Positions 49,258 through 59,084 of a DNA stretch of 64,000 nt are shown here, piece after piece. A program made the position numbers and the translations under genes. The notes under the pieces were generated by a model. That model had not been told where the DNA came from, did not search any database, and was given only the letters and a program-made list of their open reading frames with translations. Every line of letters starts with the position of its first letter. Positions within the stretch are counted from its first letter, which is position 1. This stretch comes from Thiotrichaceae bacterium. GTDB lineage: Bacteria > Pseudomonadota > Gammaproteobacteria > Beggiatoales > Beggiatoaceae. Where the stretch lies: the NCBI GenBank assembly GCA_028688145.1, contig JAQTYU010000009.1, forward strand, positions 1-64,000, written 5' to 3'.

Positions 49258-49734
49258 TTAAGGACTCGGAGACAGCATTTTCCCCCGTTCCTGAATCGCC
49301 TTAAACACAATCTCACTCACTTGCTGATTTACCCATTCATTTGGATGGGCATCCACCTGATTCACCACCAATTCAGCGGGCGTTTTACCTTCAAACAAAC
49401 CCGTTAAATTAATCGGATTCGTGCCTTGTTCTTGCAAAAATCCTGAAACCTTGGTAATAATCGGCTTGCTCTTTTCCAGTGAAACCAAGTTCGGAAACAA
49501 GATAGGAATCAAAGTGATATTATTGGTTTTTGCATAATCAATAATATTTTTCAGTTCTTGCTGATGAATATTCCAGGTCACAGGATTGCTGTAATAGCCC
49601 TGCATTTTATCCCAATAAACTGACTCAGGCTGACTGTGATTTGCACGATACCATTGCCAGTAAAAATAATTGGCAAAATACGAATTTTTTTCTTTTCGCG
49701 ATTCACAGCACAATTGATGATAACTCTCAACGTT
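49258..49734 (-). pseudogene. C-terminal fragment of an SGNH/GDSL hydrolase
   Basis: The frame, open back to a stop codon just above 49734, encodes block V (VNQVDAHPNEW, catalytic Asp and His) and the preceding helix/strand (LKNIIDYAKTNNITLIPILF). The N-terminal GDS, Gly and Asn blocks are missing. The first codon available is TTG 49713, which is not a proper start. It overlaps the end of the upstream membrane gene in another frame, so it looks like a 5'-truncated or frameshifted remnant. Confidence 0.55.
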
Positions 49735-50218
49735 TCTTGCGCTTCACTTTTTTGGTAGGGCAATGACAAGGTGATTTTTTACGTTTTTTGATTTTTGGAT
49801 TATTGCCATTATTGGTGTTGATACTTGTTTTTGAAAGGTCAGAAGGCTCAGTAATCACAATAGGTTGCGCACGCATACCCAAAGTTTTAAGGGTATGATT
49901 TTCTGAAGCATTGGGATCATCCATTTTAGGATCGGGCTTTTTGAAATGCGTTTGAAGCAATTGAGTGGCTGTTTCTCGTTTTTCTTCCAAAGCCAGTAAT
50001 TCTTTGCTGGCTTCCGCCCATGTCGCTCCTTTATTGCTGGTATTACCGTTCAAAGTACTGGGGAGGGCAGACAAAATTTCTTTTTGTAAATTAGAAGCAT
50101 CCTTAGCACGTTGTTCATCATTGAGCACCGCATAGATTGCGCCCGTAATGAGCAAAGCAAATAACAGGAATAATGAAATGGGTTTTAGTAAACTATCTAG
50201 GTTTATCGGTAACTTCAT
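49727..50218 (-). CDS. Single-TM membrane protein, unknown family
   Basis: A 163-residue protein with a hydrophobic N-terminal anchor (LLKPISLFLLFALLITGAIY). A hydrophilic middle follows, then a very basic end (KKRKKSPCHCPTKKVKRKKR) that may result from a frameshift into the SGNH fragment. The start overlaps the preceding gene by 26 bases. SGNH proteins of polysaccharide-acetylation loci often begin with a similar anchor, so this gene and the next fragment could be one frameshifted SGNH hydrolase. However, no GDS block is visible here. Confidence 0.5.
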   Translation of the reverse strand: MKLPINLDSLLKPISLFLLFALLITGAIYAVLNDEQRAKDASNLQKEILSALPSTLNGNTSNKGATWAEASKELLALEEKRETATQLLQTHFKKPDPKMDDPNASENHTLKTLGMRAQPIVITEPSDLSKTSINTNNGNNPKIKKRKKSPCHCPTKKVKRKKR

Positions 50219-51326
50219 ATTTTTGACCTAGATTTTCCAAAGCGTTACGGAGTAATTCTTCTTGCTGGGTGATAATCAGCAGTGCCTGTTTTAAGCCTCC
50301 CAAATCGGTGTTAAAACCCGCCAAACGTTCAGTGCGCAACACCGTTTCACTGGCAGCTTGTTGATAAACTTGTACATTGCTTGCCATGAAATGTAATAAT
50401 ACCTGAATGTTTTCAACATATAAGGGCAAAGGCTTGAGCACTTCATATTGCAGTTGGTGTAAGCGTTCCCAAACTTTTTTGCGGACAGCCACATTTGCCG
50501 CCAATTTTTGATAAGCATCCGCAGAAATTAAGCGTTTCTTTTTAAGTTCTTGCAATTCGGTACGTGATTCTAACAACTGATCACGCTCAGCAATGCTGTT
50601 ATATTCCGCCTGCCCTTTGCCCAAGCGTTCAATAATATCGGCAACTTGTTGCTGTATTTTTTCCAAAGCTTGCTGCCGACTATTCAAGGTTGCCTTGATT
50701 TTCGGGGCTTTATCCCCCATTTTTTGATAAAAATTTGCCAGCTCTAAAAAACTATTCATCACTTCAGGTAGCACGCCGTTTAAACTGCCATTCTGGCGTA
50801 GACTCGCATTCAAGTTACTTAAATGACTTTGCGCCGTGTCCAAATTATCGGTGATTTCATTTGCACCATAATGCAACACATCTTGAGCGGTATTGATAAA
50901 CTCTTGGCGAATTTCTGGCAAACAGCGATCAATATTTTTTTCAAGCAGATTCACTTGAAAACCCTTATCTGTCGCGTAGCTGTTGGAGCGAAATTCAACT
51001 TCAATTTTATTATCGGGCAAGGAGAACGATACATTCACTTTCCCCGAAAAATTATTGATTACCCTATGATTAGCATCATAAATTATCAGCACATCATCTT
51101 TTTGAGAGCTGCCAACAATTTTTATTTCGACGCAATCCGCGCCCAAAAACTCTAAAGTTTCTTGTAAATGGACTGAATTATCATAATGATCCGTCTGCGG
51201 ACGATTCGTGCTGAAACTGCGCTTGTCTTTTAAAAGACCTTCTTCAGCATAAACGCCGCTCCCCGCGCCCCAGCACAACGCCGCACTGACAAAATAGGCA
51301 CCCAGTTTACGCAATCCCGAGTTCAT
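50193..51326 (-). CDS. Exported CUB-like / coiled-coil protein
   Basis: A 377-residue protein starting at ATG 51326 ([20 protein letters not shown] signal). The start lies inside the ubiD end and overlaps it by 20 bases. Residues about 30-130 resemble a CUB beta-sandwich: a CVEIKIVG strand, [31 protein letters not shown] and GFQVNLL. The rest is helical with coiled-coil stretches ([20 protein letters not shown] and others). It is probably periplasmic or surface-exposed. The CUB call is by pattern only; the rest is unassigned. Confidence 0.55.
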   Translation of the reverse strand: MNSGLRKLGAYFVSAALCWGAGSGVYAEEGLLKDKRSFSTNRPQTDHYDNSVHLQETLEFLGADCVEIKIVGSSQKDDVLIIYDANHRVINNFSGKVNVSFSLPDNKIEVEFRSNSYATDKGFQVNLLEKNIDRCLPEIRQEFINTAQDVLHYGANEITDNLDTAQSHLSNLNASLRQNGSLNGVLPEVMNSFLELANFYQKMGDKAPKIKATLNSRQQALEKIQQQVADIIERLGKGQAEYNSIAERDQLLESRTELQELKKKRLISADAYQKLAANVAVRKKVWERLHQLQYEVLKPLPLYVENIQVLLHFMASNVQVYQQAASETVLRTERLAGFNTDLGGLKQALLIITQQEELLRNALENLGQKYEVTDKPR

Positions 51327-52773
51327 CCCAAATACTGTCGATTTTTTGTTTAATTTCAGCAGACATTTCAATCGGCTTGCCCCATTCGCGCTGGGTTTCA
51401 CCGGGCCATTTATTGGTGGCATCAAAACCAATTTTCCCGCCCAAGCCCGAAATCGGCGAGGCAAAATCTAAATAATCAATCGGGGTATTTTCCAGCAGCA
51501 CGGTGTCGCGCACGGGATCCATGCGCGTGGTCATCGCCCAAATCACATCATTCCAATCGCGCACGTTAATATCGGTGTCGGTGACAATCACAAATTTGGT
51601 ATACATAAATTGCCGCAAATATGACCACACCCCAAACATAATGCGCTTGGCATGACCCGCATATTGCTTGCGAATGCTGACGATTGCCATGCGATACGAA
51701 CAGCCTTCGGGGGGCAAATAAAAATCTTCAATTTCAGGGAATTGCTTTTGTAAAATCGGTACAAAGACTTCATTTAACGCCACGCCGAGAATTGCAGGTT
51801 CGTCGGGCGGTCTGCCGGTATAAGTGCTGTGATAAATCGGTTGTTCGCGATGGGTGATGCGTTCAATGGTAAACACCGGGAAATAATCTTGCTCATTATA
51901 ATAGCCCGTGTGATCCCCAAACGGTCCTTCTAACGCGGTATCATTCGGATAAATAAAGCCTTCTAGCACAAATTCCGCATTGGCAGGCACTTGCAAATCA
52001 TGGCTGAGACATTTTGCCACTTCCGTGCGACTGCCACGCAACAAGCCCGCAAACGCATATTCTGACAAAGTGTCAGGCACAGGCGTGACCGCGCCCAAAA
52101 TCGTGGCGGGATCAGTGCCTAAAGCAACCGCAATCGGAAACGGCTCATTCGGGCGGCTTTGTTTCCATTCCAAATAATCCAAAGCCCCGCCGCGATGTGC
52201 CAACCAGCGCATAATCACGCGATTTTTACCAATCACTTGTTGCCGATAAATGCCCAGATTTTGCCGCGATTTAGAAAGTCCTTTAGTAATTACCAAGCCC
52301 CAAGTAATCAGCGGCGCAGCATCTTCAGGCCAACATTTTTGAATCGGCAAGCGCGACAAATCCACGACATCGCCTTCTAAAATAATTTCTTGGCAAGGCG
52401 GACGTTTCACCACTTTGACAGGCATATTTAATACTTGCTTGAACATCGGCAATTTGTCGAATAAATCACGCAAGCCTTTGGGCGGTTCAGGCTCTTTCAA
52501 AAACGCCAGCAATTTGCCCAAATCGCGCAAAGCTGCCACCGATTCTTGTCCCATTCCCAGCGCAACCCGTTGCGGCGTGCCGAACAAATTTGCCAACACG
52601 GGAATATCGTAACCTTTGGGATTTTCAAATAATAACGCCGCGCCGCCTGCGCGCAAAGTGCGATCACAAACTTCGGTCATTTCTAAATTCGGATCGAGCG
52701 CGTAGCTAATGCGCTTCAGTTGTTGACGTTGTTCAAGCTGCGCGATGAAATCACGTAAGTCTTTATAGTGCAT
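51307..52773 (-). CDS. ubiD: 4-hydroxy-3-polyprenylbenzoate decarboxylase
   Basis: A 488-residue prFMN-dependent decarboxylase of ubiquinone synthesis. It starts at [16 protein letters not shown], one base after the hybE stop. Visible motifs are [15 protein letters not shown], the [15 protein letters not shown] prFMN-site region near residue 285, and [20 protein letters not shown] at the C terminus. The length is close to E. coli UbiD (497). Co-transcription with hydrogenase accessory genes is unusual; quinone is the electron acceptor of HyaC, which may be the link. Confidence 0.93.
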   Translation of the reverse strand: MHYKDLRDFIAQLEQRQQLKRISYALDPNLEMTEVCDRTLRAGGAALLFENPKGYDIPVLANLFGTPQRVALGMGQESVAALRDLGKLLAFLKEPEPPKGLRDLFDKLPMFKQVLNMPVKVVKRPPCQEIILEGDVVDLSRLPIQKCWPEDAAPLITWGLVITKGLSKSRQNLGIYRQQVIGKNRVIMRWLAHRGGALDYLEWKQSRPNEPFPIAVALGTDPATILGAVTPVPDTLSEYAFAGLLRGSRTEVAKCLSHDLQVPANAEFVLEGFIYPNDTALEGPFGDHTGYYNEQDYFPVFTIERITHREQPIYHSTYTGRPPDEPAILGVALNEVFVPILQKQFPEIEDFYLPPEGCSYRMAIVSIRKQYAGHAKRIMFGVWSYLRQFMYTKFVIVTDTDINVRDWNDVIWAMTTRMDPVRDTVLLENTPIDYLDFASPISGLGGKIGFDATNKWPGETQREWGKPIEMSAEIKQKIDSIWDELGIA

Positions 52774-52774
52774 A

Positions 52775-53245
52775 TTATTCTTGGCGTAATTTACCGCGTA
52801 ATAAATCGCGGCGGGATAAAGTTGTAGGTGTTGCGCCCGCAGGCGCGGCAACTTGCGGGGCTTGAAACAGCAGTTCTAGCACCGAAACTGCCACCGCACG
52901 CGCTTGCTCTTGAGTTTCAAATTCAAACATGGGGGAAAATAGCGAGCAACTGTAATAGGTCAATTCCACTTCGGTGTTTTTCAGAAACTCATAATTTGCC
53001 GACGGAAACGCAAAACTGACACTGTCGCCCGTGCGTAATTCTGGCACGGGTGCTGCGGGCAAAATAATCAAATTCATAAACCACGGCGTGATTAAAATGC
53101 CGACGCTTTGCCCGTTCCATTCCCGAAATCCTAGGCTTTCCACTTGCAACGCGGGGTTCAGAATCGGAATATCTTGCATCCGTTGCTGTTGAATTTCGCT
53201 GAAAATTTGTTGCAGCCGTGCGGCTTGGATTTCACCCGAGGACAT
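52775..53245 (-). CDS. hybE: [NiFe]-hydrogenase assembly chaperone HybE/HupJ
   Basis: A 156-residue protein with the HybE pattern: an [14 protein letters not shown] lead, [20 protein letters not shown], and the hallmark [15 protein letters not shown]. HybE-family chaperones bind the Tat-targeted small subunit before export. It lies 3 bases after hupH and 1 before ubiD. It supports a HyaA-type small subunit, although it is 6 kb away from hyaABC and on the other strand. Confidence 0.85.
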   Translation of the reverse strand: MSSGEIQAARLQQIFSEIQQQRMQDIPILNPALQVESLGFREWNGQSVGILITPWFMNLIILPAAPVPELRTGDSVSFAFPSANYEFLKNTEVELTYYSCSLFSPMFEFETQEQARAVAVSVLELLFQAPQVAAPAGATPTTLSRRDLLRGKLRQE

Positions 53246-53248
53246 GAA

Positions 53249-54112
53249 TTACACCCACTGTAAATAATCTTGACGCAGGTCTTGCAGGCGTTTCGCGCTA
53301 TCAGCAATGTCTTCAGCGGCGGCTTTGGCGACTTGGGGAATGTCGATGATTTCCAGGGTGTTTAAAATCAGGGTGTCCATCGTATTAAAATATTGCACCC
53401 ACCACAGATGACGCAGCCGCGTGCTGGTAATCCGACAATTACCATAACCTTTAGATAAAATCACTGCGTTACCACCGCCCAAAACATCAATCATATATTT
53501 CTTGTCTTCTGGCGTAATCGGCAGCAAGGTGAGATTAATCACATGGGCGGGCATTCCAATTTCATATTCTGCTTGTTTTGCCACAATCTCGGTGAGGATA
53601 GAAGGCGCATTCATCAAGCCTTCAGGCATGGCAGCATCGAGTTTTAAGCCGATTTCGCCCGTGGGCGCGACAATTTCGACAAAACGCTGTGGAAACTCAG
53701 AAACTTCAATTTCTGCTTGTTGCAATTGCCCGTTTAAATCAAATTGCTGAAGCTGCCACACGCCTGCAAACACCGATTCTTGAATGCGATATTCTGCTGC
53801 TGTGCCTTGATAACGTGCTTGAACTTCGCCCTCGCCCAAAACTTGCTGCACTAAATCGCGGTTCTTGCCGTCGAGTTGCATCATGTCGATGGGGGTGGGA
53901 ATATCGCCGACTTGATAACTGCTGACCACACTTAGTAATTGGTCTAAAACCGCTTTGGCAGCCCCGACACCTTTCAAAGTTTCAGGCTCTGGCAAAATTG
54001 GTGCGCGATAGGTCTGCATCTCGCTCGGCATTGGCATGTAATCTAAACCTTCCTCCTCTTCGGGAGACATGGCGGGGTTTGCGTTAATAACGGGGAGGAT
54101 GAGTTTTGTCAT
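53249..54112 (-). CDS. hyaF: Hydrogenase expression/formation protein HupH/HyaF
   Basis: A 287-residue protein. The N terminus has the YMPMPSEMQTYRAPILPE motif, with VGAAKAVLDQLLSVVSSY after it. The C-terminal HupH domain has LLPITPEDKKYMIDVLGGG, SKGYGNCRITSTRLRHLWWV and QYFNTMDTLILNTLEI. HyaF/HupH is needed for small-subunit maturation, particularly in O2-tolerant hydrogenases. It starts at ATG 54112 with AGGAA six bases upstream and is the first gene of the hupH-hybE-ubiD unit. Confidence 0.88.
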   Translation of the reverse strand: MTKLILPVINANPAMSPEEEEGLDYMPMPSEMQTYRAPILPEPETLKGVGAAKAVLDQLLSVVSSYQVGDIPTPIDMMQLDGKNRDLVQQVLGEGEVQARYQGTAAEYRIQESVFAGVWQLQQFDLNGQLQQAEIEVSEFPQRFVEIVAPTGEIGLKLDAAMPEGLMNAPSILTEIVAKQAEYEIGMPAHVINLTLLPITPEDKKYMIDVLGGGNAVILSKGYGNCRITSTRLRHLWWVQYFNTMDTLILNTLEIIDIPQVAKAAAEDIADSAKRLQDLRQDYLQWV

Positions 54113-54533
54113 AATATTCCTGCACAATGCCGAAGCTAATTATTTGATTGAAAAGTTTAACATATCATAACGCTTACGAGAGGTTTTGAGTAAAGTAGAA
54201 GTTGTCGTGAAATGCCGCATAACAGCAGCCTCACAGACTGCCCGATAACAAGCAGCTGTTTGGATTATGAATAGTCAATATAAGTTTATAAAATTACTCA
54301 GGAATACTTGCTTTTTTATAAGAATTGATTGCAGAAATAGAAAAAATTTAGTAGATTGTTCAGTAATCCGCATGTATTAGCCTTACTACAGGAGTTATCC
54401 TAAGTCGCTTCACAATAATAACCAAAACTTTTTGATGAGTGCACCACGCTAATACACTAACAAATAATCAGTTTTTCCGTGTAAATTATAAATTACACAA
54501 AAACCGCCTCATCATCAAATAAGGAGCTTAATA
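54113..54533. other. Intergenic region, divergent promoters
   Basis: About 420 bases between the divergent hyaF and NlpC/P60 genes. It contains short direct and inverted words but no gene, RNA or clear repeat that I can support. The AT-rich stretch at 54280-54370 is the likely promoter zone. Confidence 0.4.
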
Positions 54534-55028
54534 ATGAAGTTAGTGAATCTGTTACGTTACCGACGTTACTTTATGCTGATCGCAAGTCTTGTCGTTGCGA
54601 GCTTGAGTGTTGCCGATGCCGTTGCAGCAGACTATCAACGTCCTCTTTTTACCCAAAAACATATACGTTTATTATTGCAAGAAGTATATACCTCTGTCGG
54701 CGTGCCTTACATTCCCAGTGGGACTAATCCTGAAATTGGATTTGATTGCAGTGGCTTAGTTTACTACGCCATGCAACAAATTGGGATGCGCGTACCTCGC
54801 AATTCACATGCTCAATATTTAGCCTCTCGCCCCGTCAGCAAGCACGAGTTGCAAGCAGGGGATTTAGTATTTTTCAGAACACGTGGGCGCGGTGTAAGTC
54901 ATGTAGGTATTTATATTGGTAATAATCGTTTTGTGCACGCATTCTCTTCAGGAAAACCCGCAACAATTACGAGTTTATCTGCGTCTTATTGGAGTGCCCG
55001 TTTTGTGAGAGGCGGTCGCTTTGTGTAA
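54534..55028 (+). CDS. NlpC/P60-family cell-wall hydrolase (Spr/MepS-like)
   Basis: A 164-residue protein with an N-terminal signal anchor (about 12-32). The NlpC/P60 domain has catalytic Cys72 (IGFDCSGLVYYA), His123 (VSHVGIYIG) and His135 (RFVHAFSSGK). It cleaves peptidoglycan cross-links (D,L-endopeptidase). A signal peptide without a lipobox distinguishes it from E. coli MepS. AAGGAG is 8 bases before ATG 54534. Confidence 0.9.
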   Translation: MKLVNLLRYRRYFMLIASLVVASLSVADAVAADYQRPLFTQKHIRLLLQEVYTSVGVPYIPSGTNPEIGFDCSGLVYYAMQQIGMRVPRNSHAQYLASRPVSKHELQAGDLVFFRTRGRGVSHVGIYIGNNRFVHAFSSGKPATITSLSASYWSARFVRGGRFV

Positions 55029-55108
55029 GGATGAAGATGCAAGATTCTAGTATCCTTGTGTCGAATTGTATCGAAGATTTTAGCATCTTGTATTTTTCGA
55101 CAGCAAAC

Positions 55109-55137
55109 CCCCAAAAGGAAAATATTCCTCTTGGGGT
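55109..55137. terminator. Terminator between the NlpC/P60 gene and ackA
   Basis: CCCCAAAAGG and CCTCTTGGGG form a stem around an A/T-rich loop between two convergent genes. There is no T-run on either strand. Confidence 0.5.
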
Positions 55138-55148
55138 GGATAATGAGT

Positions 55149-56321
55149 TTACGGCTGCAACAGTTTTAGGGTATGTTGCGCAATCATCTTTTCTTCATCG
55201 GTAGGAATTACCCACACACTGACTTTGCTGTCAGACGTGCTGATGCGCGCCGCGTGTTTTTCGTTGGCAGCAGCGTCCAGTTCAATTCCTAACCAGCGCG
55301 CTAGTTCGCACACTTGTGCCCGAACTGGCGCAGCATGTTGTCCAATCCCTGCAGTGAAAATCAGTGCATCTAAGCCCCCCATCGTGGCGGCTAAGGAAGC
55401 TAATTCACGATTAATTCGATACACGAATAAATCAATGGCTTCTTTGGCATGAGGGTCGTCACTGTCTAGTAAGACTTGCATGTCGTTACTGATGCCTGAA
55501 ACCCCCAATAATCCTGATTGATTGTAAAGCATGAAGCCTAACTGCTTGACATCCATGCCCGTGTTCAATAAATGCAACAGTACACCGGGATCGACAGAGC
55601 CGCTGCGTGTGCCCATCGGTAAACCATCCAAAGCAGTAAAGCCTAAAGTGGTCGCAATGCTTTTGCCATTTTTTAAAGCTGCCATGCTTACCCCATTGCC
55701 CAAATGCGCAACCACCACCTTTTCAGGAACGTTGCCGATATATTCGGGCATACTTTGCGCGATATATTCATAAGATAAACCATGAAAACCGTAACGCTTA
55801 ATTCCTTGTGCACTGATGGCTCTCGGCAAAGCAAAGGCTTGTGCAACGGGAGGTTGAGTAGTATGAAAGGCAGTGTCAAAACAGACAACTTGTAAAATCC
55901 CAGGTTTAAGGGTATTTAACACCTGAATGGGGGCAAGATTATGAGGTTGGTGTAATGGGGCTAAAGGAATAAATTCTTCTAAACGTTTGAAGACTTCAGG
56001 GCTGACTTGCACGGGGACAGAATAAACCCCGCCACCATGCACCACACGATGTCCGGCGGCTACGATATTCATGCCATCGCCGTGACCTTCCACCCAATCC
56101 AGCAATACGCTTAAGGTTTCATTGTGATGGGCTGAACCTAGGTTTTGTTCACTTAAAATATTGCCTTGTGCATCGGTCGCTTTGAATTTCGCGTCTGTCC
56201 CAATCCCCGTCATTGCCCCTTTGTAAATTAAAGTTAAGGGCTGTGCGCTTTGTGGACAAGCAAATAAAGAAAATTTAATACTCGAAGAACCTGCATTTAA
56301 AACAAGAATTGCGTCAGTCAT
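55149..56321 (-). CDS. ackA: Acetate kinase
   Basis: A 390-residue enzyme catalysing acetyl phosphate + ADP to acetate + ATP. Family motifs are VLNAGSSSIKFSLF at the N terminus, GHRVVHGGG, VVAHLGNGVSMAAL, MGTRSGSVDPG and FTAGIGQHAAPVRA. No pta gene is adjacent, so acetyl phosphate may come from another enzyme (for example a phosphoketolase) or from a distant pta. Confidence 0.96.
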   Translation of the reverse strand: MTDAILVLNAGSSSIKFSLFACPQSAQPLTLIYKGAMTGIGTDAKFKATDAQGNILSEQNLGSAHHNETLSVLLDWVEGHGDGMNIVAAGHRVVHGGGVYSVPVQVSPEVFKRLEEFIPLAPLHQPHNLAPIQVLNTLKPGILQVVCFDTAFHTTQPPVAQAFALPRAISAQGIKRYGFHGLSYEYIAQSMPEYIGNVPEKVVVAHLGNGVSMAALKNGKSIATTLGFTALDGLPMGTRSGSVDPGVLLHLLNTGMDVKQLGFMLYNQSGLLGVSGISNDMQVLLDSDDPHAKEAIDLFVYRINRELASLAATMGGLDALIFTAGIGQHAAPVRAQVCELARWLGIELDAAANEKHAARISTSDSKVSVWVIPTDEEKMIAQHTLKLLQP

Positions 56322-56593
56322 AATTGCTCGCTAAAGAGTTTAAGGAAAGATTTAATAAAATATTACATAGTTTATAGTTATCCCTAACTTTTTTAATCAG
56401 AAGTTGGGGCAAGATTTTGTGTGAACCCCCGCAATCATAACATTCATAGGGGGTTAGCAGAAAATACGATTGCTATAAACTTATACCCAAGCAATATGAC
56501 AAGAATGAGGATTAATAAAAATATTTTAGACAGTGAGTGTAAAAAGCAGAATAAAAGCGGGATAACAAGAGGAAATCGGAGAACATACAGAGT

Positions 56594-57730
56594 TTAATCT
56601 AAACCAATTTGGCTTAAAAACGCTTGTACGCTATATTTCACACTGAATTCTTCAGTTGCGCGTGATAAACCCAGTGCAAAACTTTGGGGCGCGATACGTA
56701 AGGCTTGCTGAATCGCATGAGTGAAGGCGGGCACAGACACATTGCTTGCCACTATGCCGACTTGATATTCATCAATCAAACGCGGCAAATCGCCCACAGG
56801 CATACTCACCACAGGGGCTTGGCATTTCATCGCATCCGAAAAAATCACAGGAATGCTTTCAATGCGTGAGGGGATTAACACATAATCTGCCCATTGTAAT
56901 AATTGCGTGGCAGCTTGTTTATTCAGAAAACCGTGCAGACTGATAGGACGCTGTTTTGCTTGTAAAACGGAACAGGTTTGTTGAACTTTACGCGCCAAAC
57001 CGCCACCGCCTGCAATACGCACTTCTTGAATGTAACTCCAATCTTCATCATTCAAACTTTGCAAACAATCCAGCAGTAAATCAATGCCTTTATTGGTATG
57101 CCAACGCCCTAAAAATGCCAATTTATACGGGGCTTGCGCACTTAACACTTTATGTTCGGTAATATTTAATTGGCGGGTGCTGGGCAGAAATTCACAGGGA
57201 CGCAGGCTAATTTCTTCAACGCTTTGCTTCAGTAAATAACCATCGGCAAAATTACACTGACTGTGCTGTAACACGCTTTGTAAAATTGTTTTCACCACAG
57301 GAATTTTACCCAAACTCCAAATATCGCTTCCTAAAGCCCATGTGGAATAAGCAACCTGATGGCGCGTTCCAACGGTTTTTGCCCAATATCCCGAGGGTAA
57401 TGCCCATAACGCGATAATATGATCCAGTTTGGATTGCTGGGCAATACTTTCTAAAGTTTGCGCACCTGCTTGCAAGGTGTGCATAATCGGCAACCAATGC
57501 AAGGGGTTATAGGCTTTGAGTGTAGACAGTGGTAAATGTGAAACCGCAAACCGATGAATGCTTAATTGAGGACTGATCTCGACGACCTTGGCTTGTAAAC
57601 TGGGGGCAATCACACTGACTTTCACATATTGTGATAACACATTAGCGAAATCTGCCACAAAAGAACCCGCAGCCTCGCTTCCATCTTCGGAACTTGGATA
57701 AGAGGTGGTGACTAAGGCGATATGATGCAT
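56594..57730 (-). CDS. Glycosyltransferase family 4
   Basis: A 378-residue GT-B enzyme. The N-terminal Rossmann half includes VTTSYPSSEDGSEAAGSFVADF. The donor-binding half has LAFLGRWHTNKGIDLLLDCL, HGFLNKQAATQLLQWADYVLIPSRIESIPVIF (ExxxxxxxE region) and a GDLPRLIDEY loop. ATG 57730 starts MHHIALVTTSYP; the TTG five codons before is not needed. It probably acts in surface-glycan synthesis; donor and acceptor are unknown. Confidence 0.82.
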   Translation of the reverse strand: MHHIALVTTSYPSSEDGSEAAGSFVADFANVLSQYVKVSVIAPSLQAKVVEISPQLSIHRFAVSHLPLSTLKAYNPLHWLPIMHTLQAGAQTLESIAQQSKLDHIIALWALPSGYWAKTVGTRHQVAYSTWALGSDIWSLGKIPVVKTILQSVLQHSQCNFADGYLLKQSVEEISLRPCEFLPSTRQLNITEHKVLSAQAPYKLAFLGRWHTNKGIDLLLDCLQSLNDEDWSYIQEVRIAGGGGLARKVQQTCSVLQAKQRPISLHGFLNKQAATQLLQWADYVLIPSRIESIPVIFSDAMKCQAPVVSMPVGDLPRLIDEYQVGIVASNVSVPAFTHAIQQALRIAPQSFALGLSRATEEFSVKYSVQAFLSQIGLD

Positions 57731-58034
57731 GGGGCTAGAATCCAAAAGAGCCTATATTTTCTAAGCAGTTGCTTGTGAGAATCGCGGGGTAGCGCGGAAG
57801 TTTTGTATGGACGATATTGTATGATAGGGTAAAGACTGAATATCTAAATGAGACCATTACAAGGCATTTGTACAAATGTGTAAATTAGCTAGCTTTCAGT
57901 ACCTTAATGTTCATAATCATACCATATTATTGTAAATATTCGTAGTAATCCCTAACAGAAACAGGTTTCTAGTGTTTCATAAAAATTAAGAATATCAATT
58001 AGATTTGATATTTATCCCGTGTCTTGTATTACTA
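57731..58034. other. AT-rich spacer before the IS remnant
   Basis: About 300 bases with no gene, and no repeat beyond simple AT-rich sequence. It contains the promoter region for the divergent GT4 gene. CTA immediately precedes the IS border at 58035. Confidence 0.35.
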
Positions 58035-58734
58035 GGGCGTGTCATCAAATAGAAATAGAGGGGTATTAAGCCAAAAGAATGAGAATAGAAGCCACGCAAA
58101 TACCACTCAAGAAATGAGCCGAACATTTATCATATCTAGTCGCTATCGCTCTGCTTTAACTTACAAAAGAAGTTCTCTATCAAATGACGTTCCTTGTAAA
58201 GCTCTTTATCATACTCACAAGGATTTAAACGGTTTTTCTTGAAGGGAATCACACAACCAATCCCCCTGAGTCTCAAAACCTCTCTGACACGCTTATCTGC
58301 ATCCGCCTTCACTTGAGGGAAAAGTTCATCAGTTCCCTCAAGGTCACTTGCCTGTCCTGCCGTTAAAAAAAAGAGCGGATTGCCCAAAGCATCAACCAAC
58401 GCATGAATCTTGGTGCTTAAACCGCCTCAGCTACGAACCGATGTCTTCACCTCTGCCTGCACTGTGCTGATGCGCTCTCACAATGGTGCTATCTATCATC
58501 GCATATTCATTGTCCGAGTCAGACCCTAACAGCTTGAATGCGTTCTCCCAAATCCCTCTTTTAGACCAACGAGTGTGCACCACACGAAAATCCCCAAAAC
58601 GTTCAGGTAAGTTTCTCCAAGGAATACCGCTACGATTCTGTCAATGCGTAACGGCGACTCATTCTTTGTTCCCTTGTGAGACTCTAATTCCTTGTCCTTT
58701 AGAATAACCTTAATACTCATTTGATGACACGCCC
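58035..58734 (-). mobile_element. Degenerate IS5/IS427-type element, copy 2 (700 bp)
   Basis: GGGCGTGTCATCAA at 58035 and TTGATGACACGCCC ending at 58734 are perfect 14-bp terminal inverted repeats, flanked by CTA on both sides (58032-58034 and 58735-58737). The interior carries a broken transposase on the minus strand. An intact relative would be somewhat longer. Copy 1 (28795-29320) shares both ends but has lost the middle. Confidence 0.85.
58136..58680 (-). pseudogene. Frameshifted IS5-family (IS427-type) transposase
   Basis: Piecing frames together gives an N-terminal GIPWRNLPERFG-like block, then VHTRWSKRGIWEN, LLGSDSDNEYAMIDSTIVRA with the first catalytic Asp, and HQHSAGRGEDIGS. A frameshift and stop near 58425-58432 follow. 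Then ALVDALGNPLFFLTAGQASD, and KKNRLNPCEYDKELYKERHL with IENFFCKLKQ, the DDE-type C-terminal Glu region. At least two frame changes prevent translation of one product. Confidence 0.8.
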
Positions 58735-59084
58735 CTAGTATTCCTTACACTATTTTTCAGCAAAACCACGCTTAAATAGTTGAAATTAGCAGACACGGCA
58801 AATTTACCCCAGCAAGCTAAGTATGCTAAAATGGCGCAATATCACGCCATTTTTACAATAAGCTTTATAATCAATAAATTATGAAGCGTTTCATTTACGG
58901 TAAAAATAGCGATTTCATCAACACCGTGTTAAAAATTTCTGTCTTATGGTCACAATATTTTCACCATACTCCGAGATTTGTGTGCAGTGCGAGAAGGCAG
59001 GTTTACATCATGAGGCAAGATTGTTTGCCCGCGTCTTGGCATTGAAATTTAACACGGCGTTGCCCAGTTTATCGGAGTTTTAGA
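58735..59084. other. Leader region of the glycan block
   Basis: Contains a hairpin at 58828-58855 (AAAATGGCG and CGCCATTTT) and the small ORF listed separately. There is no other gene. Confidence 0.4.
58946..59083 (+). CDS. Candidate 45-residue small protein
   Basis: ATG 58946 to TAG 59081-59083 ends one base before the start of the large glycosyltransferase gene. The peptide includes SEICVQCEKAGLHHEARLF and ARVLALKFNTALPSLSEF, a CxxC plus a helix, and reads like protein. No Shine-Dalgarno is evident. It could be a translated leader or a true small Zn-binding protein, but it might equally be chance. No family is recognised. Confidence 0.3.
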   Translation: MVTIFSPYSEICVQCEKAGLHHEARLFARVLALKFNTALPSLSEF

